In this document: piece after piece, positions 39,776 to 49,567 of the stretch
How the letters are laid out: each line of letters starts with the position of its first letter
Numbering within the stretch: position 1 is the first letter of the stretch
DNA from: Arthrobacter silvisoli
GTDB lineage: Bacteria; Actinomycetota; Actinomycetes; Actinomycetales; Micrococcaceae
Assembly: GCF_003369445.1 (NCBI RefSeq)
Contig: NZ_QRCU01000014.1
Coordinates: forward strand, 1 to 64,000
Reading direction: 5' to 3'
DNA: 64,000 nucleotides
Notes under the pieces: generated by a model
Told to the model about the DNA's origin: nothing
Database searches by the model: none
What the model saw: only the letters and a program-made list of their open reading frames with translations
Translations under genes and position numbers: made by a program

Positions 39776-41262
39776 AGCAGTTCGTTCCCTTCATTGGCGG
39801 CAGCTACAGCCGCAGTGTCCACGATCGTCCCCGCATGTGGGGCTAATGCTATCCGATCGCCCAAATGCCGCAGGCCAACCCCGTTCGAGGATTTGAACAG
39901 CACCAGATCCCCCGGTTCGAGTTGCTTCTGGAGGAGCTCGAACGCCTCGTCAGCGGTCTCGGTGAAGGCACATTCATCGCCCCAGGAGCCTTCCTGGATC
40001 GCGGAAATGTACAGTGCCCGGGCCTCGCGTCCCACCACCAGGAGCCGGGAAATGTTCAGGCGGACCACCTGGGTGCCGATGGCCGTGTGTTCGCGGATCG
40101 AGTCCTCGCCGAGTTCGAGCATGGCGCCCAGCACTGCCCAGGTGCGCCGGCCCTGGCCGATATCCGCCAGGGTGCGCAGGGCGGCCCGCATGGATTCGGG
40201 GTTGGCGTTGTAGGCGTCATTGATGACGGTGACCCCGTCGGCGCGTTCGGTGCGTTCCATGCGCCAGCGGCTGGCCGCGCTCTGCTCGGAGAGCGAGGCG
40301 GCGATGTCGTCGCCGGGAATGCCTGCGGCGTAGGCAGCGGCCGCGGCGGCCAGCAGGTTTCCGAGGTGGTGCACGCCGATCAGTTTGCTGCGCACCGGAC
40401 GCGGCCCGGCGCCGTCGGGCAGCACGAGGTCGAAGGTGGGATGGCCGAGCGCGTCGATGTCCGCATTGCGGGCTTCGACCGCGGCACCGGCCGCACCGGT
40501 GGAACTCGTGCCGAGGATCGGCGCCACCGTACGCGGGGCCATGGCGGCGACCCTCGGGTCGTCGAGGTTGATGACTGCCGTGCCGTCGGTGCCGAGGGCT
40601 TCGAGGAGTTCGCCCTTGGTCCTGGCGATGTTCTCCACTCCCCCGAACTCGCCGGCGTGCGCGGTGCCCACGACCAGCACGACGCCGATGTCCGGCTTGA
40701 CCATGTCGGCGAGGTACTGGATATGGCCGATTCCGGTGGCACCCATTTCGATCACGAGATACCGGGTGCCGGCGTCCGCGGTGAAGACCGTCAGCGGGAC
40801 ACCGACCTCGCCGTTGTAGGAGCCCTGGGGCGCCACGGTCTTCCCGGCCTTGGACAGGATGCCCGCCAGGAGGTCCTTGGTAGTGGTCTTGCCGGCCGAG
40901 CCCGTGATGCCGACGACGGTGAACTGCTCGCCCGCTGCGGCGCGCTCGGCGCGGATCCGGCGGACCGCCTCGGCGGCAAGGGCGCCCATGGCGAGGACCG
41001 CGTCCTCGACGATGACCGCAGGGTACGGCCGGCCCTCCGCGTCCGTGACTTCGCGTTCACACAGGGCCAGCACGGCGCCACGTTCGAAGGCCGCTCCGAC
41101 GAAGCTGTGGCCGTCCGCGTGTTCTCCGGGCTTGGCCACGTAAAGCGATCCGGCGCCTGCTTCGCGGGAGTCGGTCACCACGGAGGAGGGAACTATTCCG
41201 GGATCGGCTGCGAGGGTTCCATTGGTGATGTGGGCGATTTCCGCCGCTGTCAGTGCAATCAT
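39772..41262 (-). CDS. murF: UDP-MurNAc-tripeptide--D-Ala-D-Ala ligase
   Basis: 496 residues. Adds D-Ala-D-Ala. Seen: [30 protein letters not shown] loop [34 protein letters not shown]. Six bases after the murE stop; overlaps mraY by ATGA. Confidence 0.97.
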   Translation of the reverse strand: MIALTAAEIAHITNGTLAADPGIVPSSVVTDSREAGAGSLYVAKPGEHADGHSFVGAAFERGAVLALCEREVTDAEGRPYPAVIVEDAVLAMGALAAEAVRRIRAERAAAGEQFTVVGITGSAGKTTTKDLLAGILSKAGKTVAPQGSYNGEVGVPLTVFTADAGTRYLVIEMGATGIGHIQYLADMVKPDIGVVLVVGTAHAGEFGGVENIARTKGELLEALGTDGTAVINLDDPRVAAMAPRTVAPILGTSSTGAAGAAVEARNADIDALGHPTFDLVLPDGAGPRPVRSKLIGVHHLGNLLAAAAAAYAAGIPGDDIAASLSEQSAASRWRMERTERADGVTVINDAYNANPESMRAALRTLADIGQGRRTWAVLGAMLELGEDSIREHTAIGTQVVRLNISRLLVVGREARALYISAIQEGSWGDECAFTETADEAFELLQKQLEPGDLVLFKSSNGVGLRHLGDRIALAPHAGTIVDTAAVAAANEGNELL

Positions 41263-41268
41263 CTCGGT

Positions 41269-42933
41269 CTAGGACTCTATCCGCTCGTCTGCTGGAACCC
41301 GGAATCCCCTGGCTGTCAAGGCGGCCTTCAGTTCTTCCCTGTCGTCGAGGGCAAGGTTGACGCCTTTGACTTCCTGCCAGACTTCGTGGCCGCGCCCGGC
41401 CACCAGGATGGTGTCCTTCTCCGTGGCGAGCTCGACGGCCTTGCGGATGGCGACGTCGCGCGGGAAGGATTCGATGATTTCGCAGGCCAGCTGCTCATTG
41501 TCGCGGGCGGCGACCGCACCGGCGAGCACCTCGGCGCGGATCGCGGCGGCGTCCTCATCATGCGGGTCGTCGTCGCTGATGATCACGACGTCGGACAGGC
41601 GGGCGGCGATCGCCCCCATGGTCGGGCGCTTGCCTTGGTCCCGCTGTCCGGTGGCGCCGAAGACGACGATCACCCGGGAGCCTTCCTCACGGGAACGCAC
41701 TGCTTCGAGGGCGCGGGCAAGGGCGTCCGGGTTGTGGGCGAAGTCGACCACCGACGCCGGCGCTTCCGAGACCAGCTGCATGCGGCCGGGCACGGCCACC
41801 GCGAAGGGATCCTGCTCTTCGAGGGCCGCCTGGAGCACCTCACGGCTGACTCCGGAGGCCAGCACCATGATGGTGGCCAGGGCCGCGTTGGCGATGTTGA
41901 AGTCACCTGGAAGGGCCGTGCGGGCGCGCAATTCGCCGCCGTCGCGATGCCGGAGAACGAAGGCGCTGCCGAGGCCACGCGGGGTGCTGGAGGCGAGGGT
42001 CCAGTCGGCGTCCGGCGCTTGCTCCCCACCCTTCAGGGACAGCGTGGTGACCGGCACCCGTGCTTCCGCCGCGAGGGTCCGGCCCCACTCGTCGTCGACG
42101 ATCACCACCGCGCGGCGGCAGCGGCCGGGAGTGAACAGCTCCGCCTTGGTGCGGAAGTACTCCTCCATGCTGCCGTGCAGGTCCAGGTGGTCCTGGGTGA
42201 GGTTGGTGAAACCCGCGACGTCGAACATCACCGCGTCCACGCGACGGTAGGACACCGCGTGGGAGGAGACTTCCATGGACGCCGCGTCCAGCCCCCGCTC
42301 GCGCATCAAGGCCAGCAGTGCGTGGACATCCGGTGATTCCGGAGTGGTCAGCAGGCTCGGAATCGCCTCGGCGCCGGCCAGGATCTCGATGGTCCCGATC
42401 AGGCCGGTCGTCATGCCCAGGGCGCTCAGCAGCGAGTTGATGAAGTAGGTGGTGGTGGTCTTGCCGTTCGTGCCGGTCACGCCGAAGAGCGTGGGCGAGG
42501 CCTCCCCGGCCGGCTGGCTGCGGTAGACGAGCGCGGAAACCGGCCCGACGGCGGTACGCGGCTCGCGGACGGACAGCACCGGAACACCGGGCCCGCCGTC
42601 GGCCAGAAGCCGCTGCGCGCCGTCGTCGTCGCTCAGGATGGCGACCGCCCCGGCGGCTACCGCTTGTCCGGCAAATTCCGCGCCGTGGCGGCTGGCACCG
42701 GGCAGGGCGAGGTACAGGTCACCCGGCTCCACGGTCCGGGAGTTAAGGGACACGCCCGTCACGGTGACGCCGGCGCTCCCTTCGGGCGCCTGGATTCCCA
42801 GCGACGCCGCGATCTCCCATAACGGCACCGGAGACACCCGGGCCGGACGGAAACCGCTGCTTCCGGCGGCCGTGCTTTCCGCCGTCGCGGGGTTCCCTGG
42901 CGGGCTCTGAACGGCGTCATTATGCTCTGGCAA
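41269..42933 (-). CDS. murE: MurE ligase, probably L-lysine-adding
   Basis: 554 residues with an N-terminal extension of about 45. Adds the third residue of the stem peptide. Seen: [41 protein letters not shown] and GATGQRDQGKRP. The diaminopimelate motif DNPR of DAP-type enzymes is replaced by DDPHDED (near residue 453), losing the arginine that contacts DAP; this fits the lysine-type wall of Arthrobacter-like bacteria. TTG start at 42933 with GGAG 8 bases upstream. Confidence 0.93.
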   Translation of the reverse strand: MPEHNDAVQSPPGNPATAESTAAGSSGFRPARVSPVPLWEIAASLGIQAPEGSAGVTVTGVSLNSRTVEPGDLYLALPGASRHGAEFAGQAVAAGAVAILSDDDGAQRLLADGGPGVPVLSVREPRTAVGPVSALVYRSQPAGEASPTLFGVTGTNGKTTTTYFINSLLSALGMTTGLIGTIEILAGAEAIPSLLTTPESPDVHALLALMRERGLDAASMEVSSHAVSYRRVDAVMFDVAGFTNLTQDHLDLHGSMEEYFRTKAELFTPGRCRRAVVIVDDEWGRTLAAEARVPVTTLSLKGGEQAPDADWTLASSTPRGLGSAFVLRHRDGGELRARTALPGDFNIANAALATIMVLASGVSREVLQAALEEQDPFAVAVPGRMQLVSEAPASVVDFAHNPDALARALEAVRSREEGSRVIVVFGATGQRDQGKRPTMGAIAARLSDVVIISDDDPHDEDAAAIRAEVLAGAVAARDNEQLACEIIESFPRDVAIRKAVELATEKDTILVAGRGHEVWQEVKGVNLALDDREELKAALTARGFRVPADERIES

Positions 42934-43096
42934 GGTGGGTCTCCGATGGTGCTCGTGGAACTTGCCGCTCCCGGGCCCGATGTTTCGGGGCGAACGGTTC
43001 CGGACGCGGCGTGGATGGATCGGTGTGTAGGAACTCAGGGTGTGGCCGGGCAACTGCCACACAAGCTTACTCGGCGGGCCGGCCCTGCCCGCCGGA

Positions 43097-43164
43097 CCGG
43101 CTCATGTGGCGAACCGGCTCATGTGGCGAACCGGCTCATGTGGCGAACCGGCTCATTTGGCGAA
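43097..43164 (-). repeat. 17-bp tandem repeat x4 spanning ftsI stop codon
   Basis: Four adjacent 17-base units (43097-43113, 43114-43130, 43131-43147, 43148-43164); the first three identical, the last differing at one base. On the minus strand each reads TTCGCC(A)-AA/CA-TGA-GCCGG. The last is the real end of ftsI; the other three repeat the TGA in the shifted frames. Confidence 0.97.
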
Positions 43165-44949
43165 CTGCGGGAACCGGGCCGGGGTCCCAGTGGACGGCGG
43201 AATGTTGTACGTGCGCAACACCTGGCCCAGCACCGAGCGCAGCACCGGCCCGTTGGTGATGCCGTAGATGTTGCCCTTGGGGCGCTGCACCACCACTTCG
43301 ACGATGAAGCGCGGGTTATCCATCGGGGCCATGGCCACCATGGAAGCCGTGTAGCCGTCGAAGCCGGGAAGCCCGTCCTCGCGCGGGGCCTGCGAGGTGC
43401 CGGTCTTCGCACCTACCCGGTAGCCGTCGACAGCGGCCTCCTTGATCTGGCCCTCGGTGACATTGCTCTCAAGGATGTCGCGGACCTTCTTCGCCGTTTC
43501 CTTGCTGACGATCCTCCGGGATTCCTTGGCGGGAACCTTCTCTTCCTTCCCGTCCGGCGTGATGTAGCTGTCGATGAGGCGGGGCTGGAGCATGACGCCA
43601 TCGTTGGCGACGCTCTGGTACGCCCGGACGGTCTGCAGCGTGGACTGCGAAACACCTTGGCCGAACAGCACTGTGTACTGCTGGCGGTTGTCCCACTGAT
43701 CCGGCTTGGCGAGGATGCCCTTGGCCTCGGACGGCAGCCCGATGTCCGGCGCCTCCCCGATGCCGAACTTCTTCAGCCAGTCGTAGCGCTGCTGCTTGCT
43801 CAGGCGGCTGCCGACCATCACGGTGCCCGTGTTCATCGACCAGCCCAGGATGCCGGCGAGGGTCCTCTTCTCGGTGCCGTGGTCGAAGGCATCGGTGAAG
43901 GTCTCGCCGTCGATCGTGTACGCCGGCGGGATGACGAAGGTGTCCAACGGGCTGGCCTTGCCTTCTTCGATCGCGGCAGAGGCGGTGATCATCTTCTCAA
44001 CCGAGCCCGGCTCGTAGGCCGCCGTCACCGATCGGACGCCGCGGTCCTCGGCGGCGACCCCGCCTGGGTTGTTCGGGTCGGGGGCGTTGGTGTCGGCCAT
44101 GACGATGATGTTGCCGGTCTTGACGTCCATCACCACGATCGACCCCCATTGCGCGCTGAGGTTGTTGACCTGGCTCTGGATGGCTTGCTGCGCGAAGTAC
44201 TGCAGGTCCGTATTGAGCGTCAGCTTCACGTCCTTGCCGTCGACGGCGGGTGTCAGTTCGTCCGTTGCCACCGGAATGCGCAGGCCGTCGGCGCCGATTT
44301 CGAACACCCGTTTGCCGGGGGTCCCCCGCAGGGCCGCGTCCTGGGTCTGCTCGATACCGGCCTGGCCGGTGGTGCCGTCCTGCAGGAAGCCGATGACGCC
44401 GCCGGCCACACTGCCGTTGGGATAGACGCGCTTGCTGATGGCCTTCGACACGACCCCGGGAATGGACAGCTTGGAGATGGCATCTTCAAGGTCCGGCTTC
44501 ACTTCCCGGGCAAGGACGACGTACGGCTTGTCCCCGGTCAACGCAGTAGTCAGGGCCGCCTGGTCGGTTCCCAGGGCGGAAGCGAGGTCCTTGATGCCCT
44601 GCTCCCGGCTGATGGTGTCAGCCTGCCCGGTGGCGCTGTTGTAGCGACCGAACTCGGGGGTGTTGGTGTTGACCCTCTGGTCCGCCACGATGTCATAGCG
44701 GATCACGCTGCTGGCCAGCACGGTGCCGTTCGAGTCCAGGATCCGGCCGCGCTCCGCGGGAAGCTCCACAGGGGTCAGGCGCTTGTTGATGCCGGCCTCG
44801 GCCATGCCGCCCACGTCCAGGCCCTGGACGAGGAAGAGCTTGCCACCGACCACCAGCAGCAAGGTCAGCATTAACGCAAGACCCACGCGCAGCCGAAGCC
44901 TGGCCGTTGACGCCCTCTTCGTTTTCGATTTCCCGGAGTTCTGCGCCAC
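43153..44949 (-). CDS. ftsI: Peptidoglycan transpeptidase FtsI (PBP3)
   Basis: 598 residues. Class B PBP cross-linking septal wall. One N-terminal helix (about 20-44), a pedestal domain, then the transpeptidase: SxxK as GSVEKM (near 313), SxN as WSMNTG (near 372) and KTG as KTGTS (near 513). GTG start with GGAAACGAC upstream. The 3' end is repeated four times (43097-43164), followed by a 160-base gap to murE, unusual inside a tight cluster. Confidence 0.96.
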   Translation of the reverse strand: MAQNSGKSKTKRASTARLRLRVGLALMLTLLLVVGGKLFLVQGLDVGGMAEAGINKRLTPVELPAERGRILDSNGTVLASSVIRYDIVADQRVNTNTPEFGRYNSATGQADTISREQGIKDLASALGTDQAALTTALTGDKPYVVLAREVKPDLEDAISKLSIPGVVSKAISKRVYPNGSVAGGVIGFLQDGTTGQAGIEQTQDAALRGTPGKRVFEIGADGLRIPVATDELTPAVDGKDVKLTLNTDLQYFAQQAIQSQVNNLSAQWGSIVVMDVKTGNIIVMADTNAPDPNNPGGVAAEDRGVRSVTAAYEPGSVEKMITASAAIEEGKASPLDTFVIPPAYTIDGETFTDAFDHGTEKRTLAGILGWSMNTGTVMVGSRLSKQQRYDWLKKFGIGEAPDIGLPSEAKGILAKPDQWDNRQQYTVLFGQGVSQSTLQTVRAYQSVANDGVMLQPRLIDSYITPDGKEEKVPAKESRRIVSKETAKKVRDILESNVTEGQIKEAAVDGYRVGAKTGTSQAPREDGLPGFDGYTASMVAMAPMDNPRFIVEVVVQRPKGNIYGITNGPVLRSVLGQVLRTYNIPPSTGTPARFPQFAK

Positions 44950-44993
44950 GTCGTTTCCTTGCTGCTGGCCTTGCTGTCGGTTCGGCTGGAGGC

Positions 44994-45665
44994 TTACTGC
45001 CCGGGCACCTTCTGCTGGGGGGCCGGCACCGAGCCTCCGTTGAGGTTCACGGCCGGGGTTTTCGGCTCCGCGGTCTTGGCTGCCTGCTTGTCCTTGTCCT
45101 TGGCCTTGTCCCCGGCCTTGTCATCTGCGTCCTTGGACGGAGCGTGGCTCGCCAGTGGTTCCTTGATGCTTGCCGGCGGCACCACATCAAGCTGGCCGGT
45201 GATCGCCGGAGGCGCAATGACGGCACCCGGGTTTACACCCTTGAGTGCCGGCGTCGCAGTGCCGGTGATCGCCAGTGTCTCCAGGTTGATCTGGCCCTTG
45301 GCAGTGGAAGCAACCATTCCCAATTGTGCAGCCTTGGCCGCCAGATTCTGGGGAGCTTCGAACGCCTGTCGCTGCTGTGTCAGTTCCTGGTTCTGCTTCG
45401 TCAACGTGGCATCCTGCGCCTTCAACTGGACCAGGTTGTACTGCGCCGTGGAGACGGAGATATTGAGCACGAGGACGGTCAGCAATGCGGCCGCGAGCAC
45501 ACCGAAGCAGAAAACGAAGAACGGCACGCGGCGTTTCCCGGGGGCGCTCCGCACCACGGAGAGCGGCGTGCGGACTTTGCGGTCGGCGTCGGGCGAACGC
45601 AGGGGCAGGGTACGCGCCGTGTTGCCCACAGTGGACTGCGATGCCTTGGCAGCAGCGGTGCTCAT
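44994..45665 (-). CDS. ftsL: FtsL-like septum protein
   Basis: 223 residues. Cytoplasmic N-terminus, one helix (about 48-70), then a heptad-type segment ([21 protein letters not shown]) and QLGMVAS typical of FtsL/DivIC. The long Lys/Asp/Ala/Pro-rich C-terminal tail ([20 protein letters not shown]) is lineage specific. Position between rsmH (ATGA overlap) and ftsI identifies it. Confidence 0.88.
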   Translation of the reverse strand: MSTAAAKASQSTVGNTARTLPLRSPDADRKVRTPLSVVRSAPGKRRVPFFVFCFGVLAAALLTVLVLNISVSTAQYNLVQLKAQDATLTKQNQELTQQRQAFEAPQNLAAKAAQLGMVASTAKGQINLETLAITGTATPALKGVNPGAVIAPPAITGQLDVVPPASIKEPLASHAPSKDADDKAGDKAKDKDKQAAKTAEPKTPAVNLNGGSVPAPQQKVPGQ

Positions 45666-46660
45666 GCGTTTCTCCTTGCTTTGATTCGTTCAACGGCCCG
45701 CAGCCGGGCGGAAGCCGCCCGGGGGTTCTCGGCGATTTCTTCGGCGGTGGGCACCTCGGTGCCCTTGGTCAGCATCTTCAGTTCGGGTTTGTGTTCTTCA
45801 AGCTCCACCGGGAATCCCAACGGGGCCGAGGACTTGGAACGCTTCTGGAAGACCGATTTGACGATCTTGTCCTCGAGCGAGTGGTACGACATCACCACCA
45901 CGCGCCCGCCAAGGGCAATGGAATCGACGGCGGCGGGAATGGCCCGCTCGAGGACATCGAGTTCCTCGTTGACCTCGATCCGCAGCGCCTGGAAGGTGCG
46001 CTTCGCAGGGTGCCCACCGGACTTGGCGGCCGCGGCCGGCACCACGCTGCGGATCTGTTCGACGAGTTCCCCCGTGGTCGTGAAGGGCTTCTCCGCACGG
46101 GCCGCGACGATCCGGTTCGCGATCCGGCCGGCGAACTTCTCCTCGCCCCACTTCCGGATGATCCGTACGAGGTCCTCTTCGGAGTAGGTGTTCACGACGT
46201 CGGCAGCGGTCTGGCCGCGGCTGGTGTCCATCCGCATGTCCAGGGGAGCATCGTAGGAGTACGCGAAGCCGCGCTCCCTTTCGTCCAGTTGGAGGGAGGA
46301 GACGCCCAGGTCCATGAGGATGCCGTGCACTTCGGACAGGCCGAGGTCCTCGAGGACGTCTTCAATTTCGTCGTACACGGCGTGAACCAGGTCGGTCCGC
46401 TTCTCGAAAGGCTTAAGCCGCTCCCCGGCGAGGGCGAGGGCCTCCTCGTCGCGGTCGATCCCCACAAGGTGCAGGTCGGGGAAACGCTGGAGCATCGCTT
46501 CCGAATGGCCACCCATGCCGAGGGTCGCGTCGATGACCACCGGCGTTTCGCCGCGGCTGCGGGCGGCTTCGAATCCGGGTGCCAACAAATTGATACACCG
46601 GTCTTTCAGGACCGGCACATGGCGCTCAGAGGTCGGCTTCGGCGTGTCCTGCCCGTCCAT
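45662..46660 (-). CDS. rsmH: 16S rRNA (cytosine-1402-N4) methyltransferase
   Basis: 332 residues. SAM-binding [16 protein letters not shown], catalytic region [22 protein letters not shown], and [18 protein letters not shown] plus [14 protein letters not shown]. Start at the ATG at 46660 preceded by GAGGAGGCCGC, better than the longer frame. 176 bases downstream of mraZ. Confidence 0.97.
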   Translation of the reverse strand: MDGQDTPKPTSERHVPVLKDRCINLLAPGFEAARSRGETPVVIDATLGMGGHSEAMLQRFPDLHLVGIDRDEEALALAGERLKPFEKRTDLVHAVYDEIEDVLEDLGLSEVHGILMDLGVSSLQLDERERGFAYSYDAPLDMRMDTSRGQTAADVVNTYSEEDLVRIIRKWGEEKFAGRIANRIVAARAEKPFTTTGELVEQIRSVVPAAAAKSGGHPAKRTFQALRIEVNEELDVLERAIPAAVDSIALGGRVVVMSYHSLEDKIVKSVFQKRSKSSAPLGFPVELEEHKPELKMLTKGTEVPTAEEIAENPRAASARLRAVERIKARRNA

Positions 46661-46836
46661 GCGGCCTCCTCGGGCGTCGTTCACTGGCTCTTAAATGCTT
46701 CTTGGGCCGGATCCCCATCCGCGCCTATCGCTGCGTCCGCCTGGCTCCGGGGAAGGTGAGCCAGGTTGGCGAAGCAATGGGCGGCTGGAGATCCCGTCCA
46801 AGAAGCGGGTCCTGCCCGGTATCCGGATGAATCCAC

Positions 46837-47268
46837 CTAGATGAATCCGGGAAGGTTGTCGTCGTCGGTTTCCGAGAAGGCGGCTTCCTTCTCGGCCAGG
46901 TATTCGTTCCAGGCCTGGGCGTCCCAGATCTCGGCCCGGGTGCCGGCTCCAATGACCGCCAGTTCCCGGTCGAGTCCTGCATAGGCCCGGAGCGCCGGCG
47001 GAATCGTCACGCGCCCCTGCTTGTCAGGCACCTCGTCAGAGGCTCCGGACAGGAAAACCCGGATGTAGTCACGCGCCTGCTTGGAGGAGATGGGGGCCTC
47101 CCGCATGGATTCGTGGATACGTTCGAATTCCCGCTGGCTGAAGACGTAGATGCAGCGTTCCTGCCCCCGGGTGAGGACCAGACCGTCTGCCAGTTCCTCG
47201 CGGAACTTGGCGGGGAGGATGATCCGTCCCTTCTCGTCAAGACGCGGCGAATGCGTGCCCAGAAACAC
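46837..47268 (-). CDS. mraZ: Transcriptional regulator MraZ
   Basis: 143 residues, the family length. Two MraZ repeats of the AbrB-like fold: [17 protein letters not shown] and [19 protein letters not shown]. Oligomeric repressor of its own cluster. GTG start at 47268 ([10 protein letters not shown]). MraZ boxes lie about 70-90 bases upstream. A 9-bp direct repeat (minus-strand GGATTCATC, 14 bases apart) brackets its stop codon. Confidence 0.96.
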   Translation of the reverse strand: MFLGTHSPRLDEKGRIILPAKFREELADGLVLTRGQERCIYVFSQREFERIHESMREAPISSKQARDYIRVFLSGASDEVPDKQGRVTIPPALRAYAGLDRELAVIGAGTRAEIWDAQAWNEYLAEKEAAFSETDDDNLPGFI

Positions 47269-47274
47269 TGGCCC
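47253..47274 (-). repeat. Inverted repeat arm A: mraZ start
   Basis: Minus strand 22-base segment containing the mraZ GTG start; 21 of 22 bases equal the plus-strand segment at 47469-47490. Confidence 0.85.
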
Positions 47275-47334
47275 ACCGCCCGTCCGTGAAAAGGTGCCGT
47301 ACCTGCCCCACTCCGCCACTACCCTCTTACGTCC

Positions 47335-47359
47335 TCCACTTTACTCCACAAGTCCCCAC
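47335..47359 (-). promoter_or_regulatory. MraZ boxes
   Basis: Minus strand GTGGG (47359-47355), GTGGA (47349-47345), GTGGA (47339-47335): three direct repeats with 5-base gaps, 10-base period, the known layout of MraZ operators upstream of dcw clusters. Confidence 0.8.
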
Positions 47360-47468
47360 AGTCAACGAAGCTGCGGGCGTTTCGGCTCCACTTGGCGCGG
47401 ATAGTGCCGCGGAAACCCGGGGAATCAGGGGTGTGGCGGGAAGTGGAGGGACATGTGCGCCCTGTGGC

Positions 47469-47490
47469 GGGCCAGTGTTTCTAGGCACGC
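47469..47490 (+). repeat. Inverted repeat arm B: copy of mraZ start
   Basis: GGGCCAGTGTTTCTAGGCAC and two more bases on the plus strand. Translated, it continues as GPVFLGTRLNGKG beside the genuine [16 protein letters not shown], so a short coding fragment was copied and flipped. Confidence 0.8.
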
Positions 47491-47500
47491 GCTTAAATGG

Positions 47501-47528
47501 AAAAGGACCCGTCAAGCGGGTCCTTTTT
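47501..47528. terminator. Intrinsic terminator, probably of the DUF3040 gene
   Basis: AAAAGGACCCG (47501-47511) with CGGGTCCTTTT (47517-47527), perfect 11-bp stem, T/A runs on both sides. Confidence 0.8.
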
Positions 47529-47591
47529 CCTCAGATGCGTTGTCTGTGGTGCGAAGTGGAGGGTTCCGGGGAGCCCTCCATCCGGGCTTGG

Positions 47592-47954
47592 CTAGTCGTC
47601 GCCGCGGCGCCGTTCGTCCCAGCGCTCTTCGAGGTTGTTCATGAACGAGCTCTTGGCTTTGCCGGACTTGCGCGACTTGAGCTTCCGCCCGGAAATCCTG
47701 CGGAGGGTGGCGAAGTAAACGCCGGCACCCATCACGATGAACCCGAGCACGCCCAGGAAGATGTTCTGGAGGGAGACGCCAACCAACAAGAGCAGAACAC
47801 CAGCGATGGTGCCAAGGACTCCCATGATGATGTGCCGGGTGGACCAGGCACGGATGGGATCCGACCCCATGGAATTGGCAAACTTCGGATCGTCCTCATG
47901 CAGCTGCTTCTCAAGTTGCTCGAGAAGCCTCTGTTCGTGCTCCGAGAGGGGCAT
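47592..47954 (-). CDS. DUF3040 membrane protein
   Basis: 120 residues. Starts MPLSEHEQRLLEQLEKQLHEDDPKFA, the diagnostic DUF3040 N-terminus, then two transmembrane helices (about 42-60 and 64-82) and a basic, positively charged tail. Conserved in actinobacteria beside mraZ; function unknown. Upstream 235 bases contain an A+T-rich stretch (about 48105-48150) that likely carries its promoter. Confidence 0.9.
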   Translation of the reverse strand: MPLSEHEQRLLEQLEKQLHEDDPKFANSMGSDPIRAWSTRHIIMGVLGTIAGVLLLLVGVSLQNIFLGVLGFIVMGAGVYFATLRRISGRKLKSRKSGKAKSSFMNNLEERWDERRRGDD

Positions 47955-48189
47955 CGCGACCTCCTTGTAGTCGGCCAGGCTTGTAACCGGCCACGGTCCA
48001 GATAAGCGGCACCCACCGCCTCTGTATCCCTAAACGGACCGGCCTGAAAAAGGGTTCCCAGTCCTTGTCCATGGAACCAGACGCGATGAGGCACTTTGTC
48101 CAGACGATCTAATTCTGTGTATTTCTAGGATAGTTTGTTGCGCACAGTTCTGAAAGACGCTCCAAGTGTGCAGAGCCGGCTTTCCGTCA

Positions 48190-49446
48190 CTATCGCGGCC
48201 CGTCCGGACCTTTTTCCTTACCCGGCTCAAGGAGCCTGGCCGGAAGGACCGTTTTCCCGCCAAACTTGCGGCTCACTTGGTCGAGCGCCTGCTCCGCCGA
48301 GCGCCAGTTGTCGTCCCGCCGGTCCAGGCTCAGTTGCAGTGCCGCACCGCCGGCCGTTTCAAGCTGTTCCAGGCGCACCCCGATGAGCCGGACGCTCATG
48401 GGCCTGCTGCCGAGCGAGGCGAGCAGCTGGGAGGCCACCTGGTACACAATCTGGGCACTGTCCACCGGCGCATGGACCGTCTTGCTCCGGGTGACCGTGG
48501 AAAAGTCCGCATAGCGTAGTTTCAGAGCAACAGTCCGCGCCAGCATTCCGCTGGCCCGCAGCCTCGTGGCCGTGCGATGCGAGAGGCGCAGCAGTTCCCG
48601 GTGGAGAAGGTCGTCATCGAAAGTGTCGACGGCGAAGGTCTCCTCCGCCCCGATGCTCTTCTCCAGCCGGACCGGGGTCACAGGGCGGGGGTCGAGTCCC
48701 ATGGACAGCCTGTGGACGTGCTCCCCTGATGCCCCCAGGATCTTCCGCAGGGCGGCCGGCGGCGTGGCAGCCACATCCGCGACGCTGCGGATGCCCAGCC
48801 TGGCCAGCACCTCCGCGGTCTTGGCGCCTACGCCCCACAGTGCCTTTACGGGCAGGCTGTGCAGATACTCCACCGTGCGGTCCGCCTCGATCAGCAGCAG
48901 CCCGTCCGGCTTGCAGCGTGTCGAAGCGATTTTTGCCACGAACTTGTTGGCGGCGATCCCCACCGAAGCAGTGATGCCGAGTTCCTCGGACACCCTGCGC
49001 CGGATCAGCTTGGCGATCCCGAGCGGCGCGCCGAGCCGCCGGATGGCCCCGCCGACGTCGAGGAACGCTTCATCGACGCTGAGCGGCTCCACCAGGTCGG
49101 TTATCGATTCAAAGATCCGCATCAGCTCCGCGGACACTTCGTAGTACAGGTGGTGGCGGGGCTCGAGAATGACGGCGGTAGGGCACAGTCGCATGGCAAC
49201 GGCCATGGGCATGGCGGATTTCACACCGACGCCGCGCGCCTCGTACGACGCGGACAGCACCACGGAGCGCTCCGAAGGGAAGCCGACAATGACCGGCTTG
49301 CCGCGCAGCTCAGGACGCGAGCGCAATTCCACCGAGACGAAGAACGCATCCATGTCCACGTGCAGGATACTGGTGCGCCGGAGCTCTTTCAGGGTTGCCG
49401 GGTCAAGAGGCCCGACGGCGCCGCCTGCGTCTCCGTCCGTTCTCAC
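48190..49446 (-). CDS. dinB: DNA polymerase IV (Y family)
   Basis: 418 residues. Error-prone translesion polymerase. Catalytic HVDMDAFFVSVE and PLSVDEAFLDVGG carry the metal-binding Asp/Glu; GIAANKFVAKIASTRCKPDG and the HhH VKALWGVGAKTAEVL follow; little-finger domain to about 360. No QLxLF beta-clamp peptide is obvious at the end; ALQLSL near 370 is the nearest candidate. GTG start. No LexA-type box recognised upstream. Confidence 0.94.
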   Translation of the reverse strand: MRTDGDAGGAVGPLDPATLKELRRTSILHVDMDAFFVSVELRSRPELRGKPVIVGFPSERSVVLSASYEARGVGVKSAMPMAVAMRLCPTAVILEPRHHLYYEVSAELMRIFESITDLVEPLSVDEAFLDVGGAIRRLGAPLGIAKLIRRRVSEELGITASVGIAANKFVAKIASTRCKPDGLLLIEADRTVEYLHSLPVKALWGVGAKTAEVLARLGIRSVADVAATPPAALRKILGASGEHVHRLSMGLDPRPVTPVRLEKSIGAEETFAVDTFDDDLLHRELLRLSHRTATRLRASGMLARTVALKLRYADFSTVTRSKTVHAPVDSAQIVYQVASQLLASLGSRPMSVRLIGVRLEQLETAGGAALQLSLDRRDDNWRSAEQALDQVSRKFGGKTVLPARLLEPGKEKGPDGPR

Positions 49447-49567
49447 ATGAAGATCCTATGCCCGGCGGCCCGACGGGTCCGAGGCCCGGATCTGTCCCGC
49501 GAAATCCGGCAAGGGCCGAAGGCTAAACTGTAGGAGCATCCGGCACCGTCCCCAGGAGGAATACCCT

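Larger units (their letters stand above)
47269..47591. other. mraZ upstream region without genes (323 bases)
   Basis: Holds, from left to right: the mraZ ribosome site, the MraZ boxes (47335-47359), a second imperfect GTGGC/GTGGG pair (minus strand, near 47306-47325), a short plus-strand stretch that copies the mraZ start in inverted orientation (47469-47490), and the terminator of the DUF3040 gene (47501-47528). No credible gene. Confidence 0.8.

Noticed and set aside
42934..43152. A gene in the ftsI-murE gap
   Set aside because: Contains only the 17-bp repeats and GC-rich sequence; open frames there are shadows without starts.
49447..49567. LexA/SOS box for dinB
   Set aside because: No GAAC-N4-GTTC or related palindrome seen upstream of either divergent gene.
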